Shown: positions 7,393 to 14,248 of the stretch, piece by piece
Layout of the letters: each line of letters starts with the position of its first letter
Numbering within the stretch: position 1 is the stretch's first letter
From: an uncultured Prevotella sp.
GTDB taxonomy: Bacteria; Bacteroidota; Bacteroidia; Bacteroidales; Bacteroidaceae
DNA: 64,000 nt
Direction: 5' to 3'
Assembly (NCBI GenBank): GCA_902491375.1
Contig: CABUHE010000006.1
Span: forward strand, 1 to 64,000
Made by a program: the position numbers and the translations under genes
The notes under the pieces: model-generated
The model's database searches: none
Told to the model about the DNA's origin: nothing
The model's input: only the letters and a program-made list of their open reading frames with translations

Positions 7393-8220
7393 ATGACAAT
7401 TCTAATTATTATTCTCATTGTTGTAGCAGTAATCTTCATCATCAACCATAATGGTAATAAACATAATGAAGAAATGAGAAAACTTGCTGAGCAAAAGAAA
7501 GCGGCACAAAGTTCACTTAGCCAACATAATATCAACAACAAAATCATGGATGCAGTCCATGCTATGGGTGATGGTCAAAATGCTCAATACTGGGAAGGTT
7601 TTAAGCGCAGAAAACCAAACGAAGCAAAAGCCATCGTTGCTGCTTCTAGATTGAACATGGACTTATTGAGTGATAAGGATGCCTTTGAGGTCGTGAGCAC
7701 ATTCCTTCGCTGGTCTGAGAATGCTGGCAAACCAATTTCTAAACTTAAAGACGACACTATTGCACAACTCTCTGAGTTTCTCAATGAAGTTTCTTTTGAA
7801 ATGTTGGAATCCAAGCTTAAAAACGAGATACCCAAGGAAGCTAAGACATTCAACATTTCTCCAAACCATACAGTCGGCTACTTTATGCTAATATACTTGA
7901 AGGAAGCACAAAACCGCCAATCTAAGACAAATCTTCCAACTGGTGACATCCGCTCTTTGGTAGAGCAGTTGTTAGACACCGTCTTTACACATGAGATGAA
8001 AGCAAAGATGAACGAGGATATGGCATATGTATTCGGTGGTTTGGTCGTTGATATGGTTAAGAGTGGCGACGTTGATCCACAACTTCAAATGATGTTGTCA
8101 TCAATGACCATTCAAAACATCAAGATGATGAATAAATTGTATGAGTCGGGTAAGGTGGATAAAAATGAGTTCGACCAAATACTTGAAGAAACTCTTGATA
8201 AGTTTGCACATCAATTCTAA
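7393..8220 (+). CDS. Membrane-anchored protein of unknown function
   Basis: 275 residues. The first about 20 are a strongly hydrophobic helix (MTILIIILIVVAVIFII) without a cleavage site, followed by a polar, mostly helical cytoplasmic or periplasmic domain rich in Lys, Met and Asp. No catalytic motif or family is recognised. It is the first gene of a tight three-gene set (next starts after 9 and then 1 bases) beginning about 270 bases downstream of a promoter and structured RNA. Codon use is AT-richer than in the housekeeping genes nearby, in keeping with acquisition by transfer. The ATG at 7393 is the first in frame and begins directly with the anchor. Function unknown. Confidence 0.75.
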   Translation: MTILIIILIVVAVIFIINHNGNKHNEEMRKLAEQKKAAQSSLSQHNINNKIMDAVHAMGDGQNAQYWEGFKRRKPNEAKAIVAASRLNMDLLSDKDAFEVVSTFLRWSENAGKPISKLKDDTIAQLSEFLNEVSFEMLESKLKNEIPKEAKTFNISPNHTVGYFMLIYLKEAQNRQSKTNLPTGDIRSLVEQLLDTVFTHEMKAKMNEDMAYVFGGLVVDMVKSGDVDPQLQMMLSSMTIQNIKMMNKLYESGKVDKNEFDQILEETLDKFAHQF

Positions 8221-8229
8221 AACTGAATA

Positions 8230-8628
8230 ATGTGGTGGATAATAATTGCTATTATTGCTTTTGTGGCATTTAAGTTCATTTTGGACTCTAAAGCTCAATC
8301 AAATGCTGTTGCCAAACAAGGTGGCATGAGAAAGAAATATTCAATATTGGTTGATAATTTTCTCGGGGGAAATGAGAATTGTCGAATTGTTCAGGAAAGC
8401 AGCACGTTCATTCGTGTAGGTGTTGCCAATCCTGCTGCGAGCACATATTTTGACATCGTCCAAACCTACGGGACAGTCACAATACAATGGATTTCTAAAA
8501 GCATTCCTCTTGGAAGCCATAAGTTAGAATGGCAATTCAATGAGTTTGCAGACCAACACGAAATGATACGTCAAATTGAGCATGATATAGAAACCTATAT
8601 GGGTAACGTACTATCTAAATTTCAATAA
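8230..8628 (+). CDS. Small membrane-anchored protein of unknown function
   Basis: 132 residues: one N-terminal hydrophobic helix (MWWIIIAIIAFVAFKFIL), a short linker, then about 100 residues that look like an alpha/beta domain with alternating hydrophobic strands (FIRVGVAN, TVTIQWIS) and a C-terminal helix. The strand-then-helix pattern is reminiscent of YbjN-like or secretion-chaperone folds, but this is only an impression. Starts 9 bases after the preceding stop and is separated from the next gene by a single base. No family recognised. Confidence 0.72.
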   Translation: MWWIIIAIIAFVAFKFILDSKAQSNAVAKQGGMRKKYSILVDNFLGGNENCRIVQESSTFIRVGVANPAASTYFDIVQTYGTVTIQWISKSIPLGSHKLEWQFNEFADQHEMIRQIEHDIETYMGNVLSKFQ

Positions 8629-8629
8629 T

Positions 8630-9025
8630 ATGGGACTGTTCTCTAAAATGTTTGGTGGAGCGAAAGAACTCACAAAAATCTCCAATGGTGTTGCTAATGT
8701 CACCAACATGCTTGATGAATACGAAAGCGACCCCGACATAACGTATCTGTATGTGTCGGCATGGATTACACGTGTTGCAGTTATTGATGTAGTGGAAGCA
8801 AACGAATTTCCTTCACACTACACTCTTTATGCCCCGATTCATGGTAATCAGACAAAAATGACCATCATGGAAGCATACGGATTAACTATTACAAGAGTTG
8901 TGTCCAAAGCACTTGAGCGTTCCTCACGCATTCATGATTATGTGCAAGACATCTTAGACAAAAAGGAAGCTTTCTACGAGATAGACAGGCAACTGCCCGA
9001 AGAACAAAAAAGAATATTCAGATAG
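8630..9025 (+). CDS. Conserved-looking small protein of unknown function
   Basis: 131 residues, soluble, starting MGLFSKMFGGAKELTK, an amphipathic N-terminus often seen in peripheral membrane proteins. The middle part (DITYLYVSAWITRVAVIDVV) is strand-like, and the C-terminus is a charged helix ending EEQKRIFR. The strand arrangement resembles the domain of the preceding protein, so the two could be structural partners or distant paralogues (inference). It is the third gene of the operon. No catalytic residues can be pointed to. Confidence 0.7.
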   Translation: MGLFSKMFGGAKELTKISNGVANVTNMLDEYESDPDITYLYVSAWITRVAVIDVVEANEFPSHYTLYAPIHGNQTKMTIMEAYGLTITRVVSKALERSSRIHDYVQDILDKKEAFYEIDRQLPEEQKRIFR

Positions 9026-9030
9026 CATAA

Positions 9031-9168
9031 ACATACCTACAGTTTAAGCAGGTTGGACGATTAGGATTTAATGTTGCAATAACTCCCGATGCTGTAGACA
9101 AAAAGATGAAATTAGTTTTAGCCTATGAAACTCAAATAAAAAAGAAGAGGATGCACATATCGTGGTAA
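9031..9168 (+). pseudogene. Gene fragment without a start codon
   Basis: From the stop at 9028 to the TAA at 9166 runs a frame of 45 codons that reads like real protein (for example FNVAITPDAVDKKMKLVLAY) but has no ATG before residue about 25. It looks like the remnant of a longer gene. Parent family not recognised. Confidence 0.35.
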
Positions 9169-9233
9169 GAGCAGAAAAGGTATAATTCTCCCCAATTTAG
9201 ATATATTATACGAAAACGTTAATTAATATTCAC

Positions 9234-9473
9234 ATGAAAGATTTGGTTAAGCATAAAATAGCAAAAGAAATATATGCGGATGGCAAAGCATTTTTATGGG
9301 GATGCTTGGTTTCTCTTCTTACTTTGTGTATTGTCATGCTTTGTGATTGGTTAGAATGTTTGAATGATGACTATAAAGTACTTTGGTGCGTATTCTTTTA
9401 TGGCTCACCTTTTTTTGCAATTATTATACGATATATGGTTATTGCTTATAAGTGGGTGATTAAATGGAAATAA
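9234..9473 (+). CDS. Small membrane protein, 79 residues
   Basis: Two hydrophobic segments (about residues 21-40, AFLWGCLVSLLTLCIVMLCD, and 53-70) separated by a short acidic loop and ended by a Lys-rich tail, so it should be a double-spanning inner-membrane protein. Lies 65 bases after the gene fragment in low-GC DNA. No family recognised; toxin-like, holin-like and unrelated small proteins all share this layout. Confidence 0.5.
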   Translation: MKDLVKHKIAKEIYADGKAFLWGCLVSLLTLCIVMLCDWLECLNDDYKVLWCVFFYGSPFFAIIIRYMVIAYKWVIKWK

Positions 9474-9537
9474 GTAAATTCTATTATTAGTTTATGCAGA
9501 CATTATAGAAAGTGGAATTATATGTTATCATTATTAG

Positions 9538-9846
9538 TCATATCGTACTTCTACCATCTCGATGCCAATGCACATACACATCCCTTATTGAAATCTCATG
9601 GTTAAGATAAGCCCGACTAATTTCTGTCGGAAGTGTATAAGCCGGATAATCGGCAACCTTGAAATGCCAGTAGATACCTCGGTTGTCGGGATAAATCCGG
9701 CAGTTATTCCGTTCGCAAAAGAGTCGTTCACCCTCGGCGGTATAAAGGTAATAGTAGTTTGCCACTTTTAGTAATTCAGCATTCTTCTCTTGAAGCTCAT
9801 GTACTTTCACTATAAGTTGATCTCGCTGTTTCTGCTCGGTTTTCAT
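9538..9846 (-). CDS. Hypothetical protein with N-terminal coiled coil
   Basis: 102 residues from the preferred ATG at 9846 (MKTEQKQRDQLIVKVHELQE); a start seven codons upstream is possible. Residues 1-30 form a coiled coil. The rest is rich in Tyr, Arg and His, with CERNNCRIYPDNRGIYWHFK and a C-terminal DVYVHWHRDGRSTI. It reads opposite to the preceding accessory genes. Not assigned to a family. Confidence 0.55.
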   Translation of the reverse strand: MKTEQKQRDQLIVKVHELQEKNAELLKVANYYYLYTAEGERLFCERNNCRIYPDNRGIYWHFKVADYPAYTLPTEISRAYLNHEISIRDVYVHWHRDGRSTI

Positions 9847-9867
9847 AAACTGACAAATCCATATCAC

Positions 9868-10151
9868 GCCATGTACAAATCTTAAAATATTCGTTGGCCG
9901 GCTGATGTATTCTTAAGATGGCATCCATTACAAAAGCAAACCATGAATATTGTCCGACCTTGCAATCTAGTAAAAATTAACTTGCAACTTATAGCAAATA
10001 CACTTGTGTAGAAAACTCTTATTCTCATCATCACATACGCACGTATCTACACAAATATCAAGAACTTACAGCACAATATAAAGTAGGAATAAATATGAGA
10101 GGAACATAGCAATAAATGAACGGCTGACTGCTGAATTATCATTAGTTTTAT
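9868..10151. other. Gene-poor accessory spacer
   Basis: AT-rich with no convincing gene. It contains a 9-bp inverted repeat, TTGTGTAGA (10004-10012) and TCTACACAA (10046-10054), around a 33-base loop, and runs into the first dispersed palindromic repeat. Confidence 0.4.
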
Positions 10152-10234
10152 AAAAGGGCATCTTTCGGGTTGTGAAAGATGCCCTTTTAGCGTCTAAAAC
10201 ATGGCATATTGCGAGGTAAAAGAGCATGTTTTAC
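10152..10234. repeat. Dispersed palindromic repeat, copy A
   Basis: AAAAGGGCATCTTTC (10152-10166) and GAAAGATGCCCTTTT (10174-10188) form a perfect 15-bp hairpin. It is followed by TAAAACATGGCATATT-gcgaggt-AAAAGAGCATGTTTTA (10195-10234), a second imperfect palindrome. The same motifs recur near 16.5, 23.5, 34.6, 44.9 and 56.6 kb. Confidence 0.8.
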
Positions 10235-10404
10235 ATTTGCTTCCAGCCACAGGCTAAGAACAAACGGCGAAACATGGACGGAATACTGCTTAACGTTGAC
10301 ACGACAGATGAGTTCCTGCATAACCCCAGGAAAGGGGAAATGGCTGTAGACTGCGACAACAACGGCACAGCTGACGGCATTCAGTTTTTTATCACCCGAT
10401 GTTT

Positions 10405-10436
10405 GCATATTAAGCCTTTAATGGTTATATTTGTGG
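10405..10436 (+). promoter_or_regulatory. Promoter upstream of the exonuclease gene
   Basis: TTTG (10405-10408), 20 bases, TATATTTG (10429-10436). Good consensus match, about 180 bases before the exonuclease start. Confidence 0.6.
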
Positions 10437-10467
10437 CACGTCTTACTCATTTACTAACTTTAAAGGC

Positions 10468-10599
10468 ATGGATTATGACAGCGTATCTGATACTTCAATA
10501 TGCGTCCAGACTGAAGATGAACTAAAAATGAGCATGCAAATGCGATTGATTATGTTCAAGAACAAAGAGTATATCATGCCAACGGTTAAAACAATATAA
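10468..10599 (+). CDS. Small open reading frame, 43 residues
   Basis: ATG at 10468, about 25 bases after the predicted transcription start, encodes MDYDSVSDTSICVQTEDELK then a Met-rich helix and ends PTVKTI. It ends 21 bases before the exonuclease start, so it would be the first gene on that transcript. Reading and spacing are plausible. No homology recognised; a chance frame remains possible. Confidence 0.4.
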   Translation: MDYDSVSDTSICVQTEDELKMSMQMRLIMFKNKEYIMPTVKTI

Positions 10600-10620
10600 C
10601 ACTGACAAACGGGAAAAAGA

Positions 10621-11175
10621 ATGATACAGGGACTTGATTTCATAGCCATCGACTTCGAGACTGCTACCGGCCAGCGCGCGTCTATATGCGAGGCTGGCAT
10701 CTGCGTGGTGCGCGACGGGAAGGTGAAAGAAACGCACTCGTGGCTCGTCAGGCCGCAAAACAACTATTACTTTTATAGGAACATACAGATTCATGGCATC
10801 AGTCCGGCTGACACGGCAGATGCGCCAGAGTTTCCGGAGGTATGGAAAGAGATTTCAAAGTACCTCAAAAAGAGCCCTGTACTCGTAGCTCACAACGCCG
10901 CGTTCGACATCAGCTGCATACGCCAATCACTCGAACTATATCGTATCAGGAAGCCCGATGTAACTTATTACTGCTCGCTCCGCGCTGCCAGAAAGCTCTA
11001 CGATTTCAAGTGCAACACCTTAGACTACCTCTGCAATCAGTTCGAGATACCCTACAGACAGCATCACCGTGCCGGCGACGATGCCGAGATGTGTGCCCGG
11101 CTGTTCCTGAGAGAAATACGGGACGCTGGCTGGTGCGAACTTAAAGATATGTCATATTGCGCCGGACTGCTGTAA
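10621..11175 (+). CDS. DnaQ-like 3'-5' exonuclease (DEDDh)
   Basis: 184-residue exonuclease domain with all catalytic motifs: Exo I D11 and E13 in AIDFETATG, Exo II HNAAFD (H91, D96), and Exo III HRAGDDAEMC with H149 and D154. This makes it a DEDDh enzyme of the DNA polymerase III epsilon / RNase T superfamily. It is a stand-alone domain without the polymerase-binding tail or a helicase partner, so it may act in repair or RNA trimming instead of replicative proofreading (inference). The segment LVRPQNNYYFYRNIQIHGIS is typical of the polymerase III epsilon-like branch. A terminator follows. Confidence 0.9.
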   Translation: MIQGLDFIAIDFETATGQRASICEAGICVVRDGKVKETHSWLVRPQNNYYFYRNIQIHGISPADTADAPEFPEVWKEISKYLKKSPVLVAHNAAFDISCIRQSLELYRIRKPDVTYYCSLRAARKLYDFKCNTLDYLCNQFEIPYRQHHRAGDDAEMCARLFLREIRDAGWCELKDMSYCAGLL

Positions 11176-11223
11176 ACTTACGACATAAAACAGCACAGTA
11201 CGGACTACAATACAAGACATACG

Positions 11224-11266
11224 AACAACCGGCAAAGGAACAGACGCTCCCCTGCCGGTTGTTTTC
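11224..11266 (+). terminator. Terminator of the exonuclease gene
   Basis: AACAACCGGCA (11224-11234) pairs with TGCCGGTTGTT (11253-11263), then TTTC. An outer stem TTACGACATA/TATGTCGTAA surrounds it. Confidence 0.75.
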
Positions 11267-11304
11267 TTATATGTCGTAAACATTATGCTACGGCACTACC
11301 ATGC

Positions 11305-12273
11305 TCATATCAAGGCGTTGAACAGATAACCTGAGATGATAATCAGCGCCGTAACAACGCCGAAGAAGATGCCAATCAACCGCCAGGTCATCACCTTTTT
11401 CAGCAGCGTTGCTTCCGGGAGAGAGAGGCCGACGACACTCATCATAAAGGCAATCGCCGTTCCCAGCGGAACACCTTTTGCCACAAAGACCTCTATTACA
11501 GGCACTATTCCGGCCGCATTGGCATACATCGGTACAGCAAGGATGACCGCCAGGGGCACGCTCCACCAGTTGCCTGCCGCCAGGTAACGCTCAAAGAACC
11601 CGTCAGGCACAAATCCGTGCATTGCAGCTCCTATACCGATACCTATCAACACGTAAATAATCACGCCGCGAACGATATTCCACGAGCCGCGCACTATTGA
11701 CGGCAGACGGTCGAAGAACGACGTTTTCTCTGCCTCCCATACGCCGGTCTGCTCTTCTGACTGCCGCTGAATAGCCTTTATCCAGTCGCTAAGATACCTG
11801 TCAAGACGCATACGGCCGAGAAGTATTCCGCCCAACATTCCGAGTACGATTCCGCTCACCACATAGATAATCGTTGTGTGGACACCGAACGAACCGAGAA
11901 ACATTGCCACGGCAACCTCATTGACCAACGGCGACGTTATCAGAAAAGCGAACGTTACTCCGAGCGGTATGCCGCCCTTGACAAAACCGATGAACAGCGG
12001 TATTGACGAACAGGAACAGAACGGAGTAATGGCTCCGAACAGCGAAGCGAGCAGATATTGCAGACCGTACATCCTGTGCGTAACGAGATAGTTGCGCAGC
12101 CGCTCGATGGGGAAATAGGCGTTCACTATGCCCATCAGCATGCTTATAAGGAACAGCAGGATGATTATCTTTATCGAATCATAGAAAAAGAAATTCACTG
12201 CTACCCCAAAATGTGAAGACGCATCAATCCCCATCACTCCGTACACAAGCCAGTCGGCAAAGCTCTGTATCAT
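11305..12273 (-). CDS. YraQ/DUF318-family permease (ArsP-like)
   Basis: 322-residue inner-membrane permease with eight or more hydrophobic helices. Family signatures seen: FCSCSSIPLFIGF (about residues 84-96, the Cys-containing conserved motif) and the repeated small-residue motif around NAAGIVPVIEVFVAKG. The family includes ArsP, an efflux permease for trivalent organoarsenicals. Its start overlaps the preceding thioredoxin-like gene by 4 bases, so translation is coupled. Last gene of the ArsR-controlled operon, so metalloid export is likely, but the substrate is inferred from context. Confidence 0.88.
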   Translation of the reverse strand: MIQSFADWLVYGVMGIDASSHFGVAVNFFFYDSIKIIILLFLISMLMGIVNAYFPIERLRNYLVTHRMYGLQYLLASLFGAITPFCSCSSIPLFIGFVKGGIPLGVTFAFLITSPLVNEVAVAMFLGSFGVHTTIIYVVSGIVLGMLGGILLGRMRLDRYLSDWIKAIQRQSEEQTGVWEAEKTSFFDRLPSIVRGSWNIVRGVIIYVLIGIGIGAAMHGFVPDGFFERYLAAGNWWSVPLAVILAVPMYANAAGIVPVIEVFVAKGVPLGTAIAFMMSVVGLSLPEATLLKKVMTWRLIGIFFGVVTALIIISGYLFNALI

Positions 12274-12503
12274 AGTCCGAGAATCTCCTTAATCTCACTT
12301 TCAGAAGGCACGTGTCCCTTTATTTTAACCACTCCGTCAACAACCACAGCCGGAGCGGCCATAATGTTATACTTCATAATTTCCATAATGTCCTCAACCT
12401 TCACCAGAGTAGCGTCGATATTGTTCTCGTTTATCACCTTCTCTACAAGTTTATAGGTCTTCACACATCTTGCACAACCAGTGCCTAATACCTTTACTTC
12501 CAT
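12270..12503 (-). CDS. Small thioredoxin-like redox-active disulfide protein
   Basis: 77 residues, thioredoxin/glutaredoxin fold of the MTH895/TM0996 family. The active site GTGCARCVKTY gives a CxxC at residues 10-13, and the cis-Pro region is seen as NIMAAPAVVVDG. These proteins are often coded next to DUF318 permeases and probably keep a thiol or metalloid substrate reduced for export. Starts 4 bases after the end of the ArsG-like gene and overlaps the permease gene by 4 bases. Confidence 0.9.
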   Translation of the reverse strand: MEVKVLGTGCARCVKTYKLVEKVINENNIDATLVKVEDIMEIMKYNIMAAPAVVVDGVVKIKGHVPSESEIKEILGL

Positions 12504-12507
12504 AATT

Positions 12508-13215
12508 TTAAAAATAAAACGTTATACAAAAATAAATTCCAATAATCACGAAAAGGAGGCCTACGGCAAGATTAAGCCACTTCTGCAACACCTGCAACTT
12601 ACTGTAAAACTTGCCTATACGGCCTGCGCTGAAGGCCAGCACCCACGCCACCGCCAGCACCGGCAACGATGTAGCGACGGCATAGAGCAACGGCAACAGA
12701 TAGCCCATTGTGGCTGTTGCCGACATCGGTATCAGCATACCGAAATAGAAAACTCCGCTCGTTGGGCAGAAAGCCATGGCAAACAGCACTCCAAGCAGCA
12801 ATGCCCCGGCTCCTCCGCGGCGTGCAAGCCGCTCGCCGCTTCCACTGAATCCGAACGACGGCAGATTGAGCCTGCTGCCCAGGAGCATGTACAGACCGGC
12901 CACAAGCAGCACCGGGCCTATTATCATCTCACCGTATTCAGCCACGACCTTGCTGACACCGAACACGCTGGCACCGCTCCGCAGCAGCGCTATAAGCAGC
13001 ACTCCGAGCAGCGTATAGGCAAGCATGCGCCCTGCGGTGTATAACAGACCTTTAACAAAAGCCGACCTGCCACTGTCTATATGCTTGGCAATAAAGCCTA
13101 TGGCGGCAATGTTCGTAGCCAGCGGACATGGCGACAAAGCCGTAAGCAGACCTAAGAGAAAGGCCGTAACTGCCGGCGTAGTAGAGCTGTCAAGCAGCGA
13201 CTGCAAGCACTCCAT
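12508..13215 (-). CDS. arsG: ArsG-family / CcdA-like membrane transporter
   Basis: 235 residues with six hydrophobic helices in the LysE/CcdA/DsbD-type fold. The N-terminal GLLTALSPCPLATNIA (about residues 22-37) and the later MAFCPTSGVFYFG hold the paired, Pro-flanked Cys residues that shuttle electrons in CcdA relatives. This protein type is annotated as aromatic aminobenzylarsenical efflux permease ArsG when it occurs beside ArsF, as here (3-base gap). The sequence shows a thiol-relay membrane protein; the arsenical role rests on the neighbours. Confidence 0.82.
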   Translation of the reverse strand: MECLQSLLDSSTTPAVTAFLLGLLTALSPCPLATNIAAIGFIAKHIDSGRSAFVKGLLYTAGRMLAYTLLGVLLIALLRSGASVFGVSKVVAEYGEMIIGPVLLVAGLYMLLGSRLNLPSFGFSGSGERLARRGGAGALLLGVLFAMAFCPTSGVFYFGMLIPMSATATMGYLLPLLYAVATSLPVLAVAWVLAFSAGRIGKFYSKLQVLQKWLNLAVGLLFVIIGIYFCITFYF

Positions 13216-13218
13216 AAC

Positions 13219-13650
13219 TTAGTTTTTTAGCATTTCGTCAATCTGTTTTGCCAGTCCTGCCTTGAACTTGTCAGGCGCGTGGCGTGCGTTGCGGAACGCA
13301 AACTCGGTCATATTCACCGGTTTCTCGTTTCCGTCAGCGTCATGGTCGACAACAACCAGCGACGACCAGGTAATCTCATACTTGTCGGCAAGCGCCTTCT
13401 CCTGCGTCAGATCTACGTTTCTGAACACCAGCTCACTGTCGCGTTGCTCCGCGCCATACTTAGCAGCAAGCAGTTCCTTGGTGTACTTCTCAATCGCTAT
13501 GCACGTTGCACAGCGTTGCTTACCGTGGAAATACAACACCTCCACCACGTCGCCCTTCGCCTTCGCAGCCTCCGGCTGGCGGCTTTCCCCACTGTTAGAG
13601 CAGGCTGTCATGCCCAGACAAAGGGCAATCAACACTAATAATTTTCCCAT
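13219..13650 (-). CDS. arsF: ArsF-family periplasmic thiol lipoprotein
   Basis: 143 residues. A lipoprotein signal (LCLGMTACSN, lipid-accepting Cys at about residue 17) is followed by a thioredoxin-like domain with the redox motif RCATCIAIE (about residues 52-60). The family is known as the ArsF subunit named with nitrophenyl compound nitroreductase activity, adjacent to ArsG. Anchored to the membrane, it would exchange disulfides with the ArsG-like membrane partner. It is preceded by an ArsR-type operator and follows arsR by about 90 bases. Confidence 0.82.
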   Translation of the reverse strand: MGKLLVLIALCLGMTACSNSGESRQPEAAKAKGDVVEVLYFHGKQRCATCIAIEKYTKELLAAKYGAEQRDSELVFRNVDLTQEKALADKYEITWSSLVVVDHDADGNEKPVNMTEFAFRNARHAPDKFKAGLAKQIDEMLKN

Positions 13651-13697
13651 AATCGTACTGTGTTTACCTTATTACTTTTATCTTAGTATTATTTGTT

Positions 13698-13715
13698 ATT
13701 CGCAAAACAACGAAC
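13698..13715 (-). promoter_or_regulatory. Second ArsR-type operator upstream of arsF
   Basis: ATTCG-caaaacaa-CGAAC matches the operator at the arsR promoter at 14 of 18 positions (shared pattern TTCGCAAAnnnACGAAC). Located between arsR and arsF, it suggests that the structural genes have their own regulated promoter or that ArsR blocks read-through. Confidence 0.6.
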
Positions 13716-13739
13716 ATTAAGGTTAAAAAAAAGGAGCTG

Positions 13740-14075
13740 TCAGTCGCAACAACTTCCTTTTTCGCATACGCAACTGTCAAAGAAACCGCCAAAAAGCCTG
13801 CTGGCCAACTTCCAGTTCTCACGGTTAATACAATACTTAACCTTAGGCGCCTCAACCTCGCCCTGTATCAGTCCGGCGTCTTTCAGCTCTTTCAAATGCT
13901 GCGATACTGTGGCTTTGGCAATAGGCAGCTCCTCATGAATATCGCCAAAATAGCATGTCGTCTGCTTCGCCAGAAACTGCAATATAGCAATACGCGCAGG
14001 ATGGCCCATGGCCTTTGCAAACCGTGCTATCTGCTCCTGCTCAGCGCTGTAACCTTTGTTCTCCATTAACATCAT
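13740..14075 (-). CDS. arsR: ArsR-family transcriptional repressor
   Basis: Winged-helix repressor of 111 residues (family about 100-120). AMGHPARIAILQFL is the conserved helix 1-2 region, and PIAKATVSQHLKELKDAGLI (about residues 48-67) is the recognition helix and turn. Possible metal(loid) ligands are the Cys in QTTCYFGD and the C-terminal cluster SCVCEKGSCCD with four Cys. A longer frame reaches 14114 but would include the promoter and operator as coding sequence; the ATGs at 14075, 14072 or 14066 are therefore preferred. First gene of a leftward operon with arsF, arsG, a thioredoxin and a permease, and surely autoregulated. Confidence 0.93.
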   Translation of the reverse strand: MMLMENKGYSAEQEQIARFAKAMGHPARIAILQFLAKQTTCYFGDIHEELPIAKATVSQHLKELKDAGLIQGEVEAPKVKYCINRENWKLASRLFGGFFDSCVCEKGSCCD

Positions 14076-14087
14076 TCTGTTTTTTCT

Positions 14088-14123
14088 GTTCGCAAATATA
14101 CGAACAATCATCATTCTGACAAA
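14088..14123 (-). promoter_or_regulatory. arsR promoter with embedded operator
   Basis: On the minus strand: TTTG (14123-14120), 19 bases, TATATTTG (14100-14093). The -7 box lies exactly inside the palindrome GTTCG-caaatata-CGAAC (14088-14105), so a dimeric ArsR bound there would block polymerase. Confidence 0.8.
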
Positions 14124-14248
14124 GAAAATCAGCGAAAAGTTTATATTTTTACACAGACCGACCTATCGGCATAAGTCTGAAAGCTGATACAAAGCAGCAA
14201 AGCGGATAGTTATTTCCGGACCGGAACAACGCATAAAACATGCCGGCT

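Noticed and set aside
7393..9025. Known toxin-antitoxin or defence system
   Set aside because: Considered because of the island context, but no nuclease, kinase, acetyltransferase, TIR or ATPase motif is visible in any of the three proteins.
10226..10525. 99-residue frame on the + strand
   Set aside because: It starts inside a palindromic repeat, crosses a consensus promoter and overlaps a better small frame in another phase; composition is not convincing.
14115..14248. Long arsR start at 14114
   Set aside because: The extra N-terminus would be encoded by the promoter and operator; ArsR family length fits the downstream ATGs.
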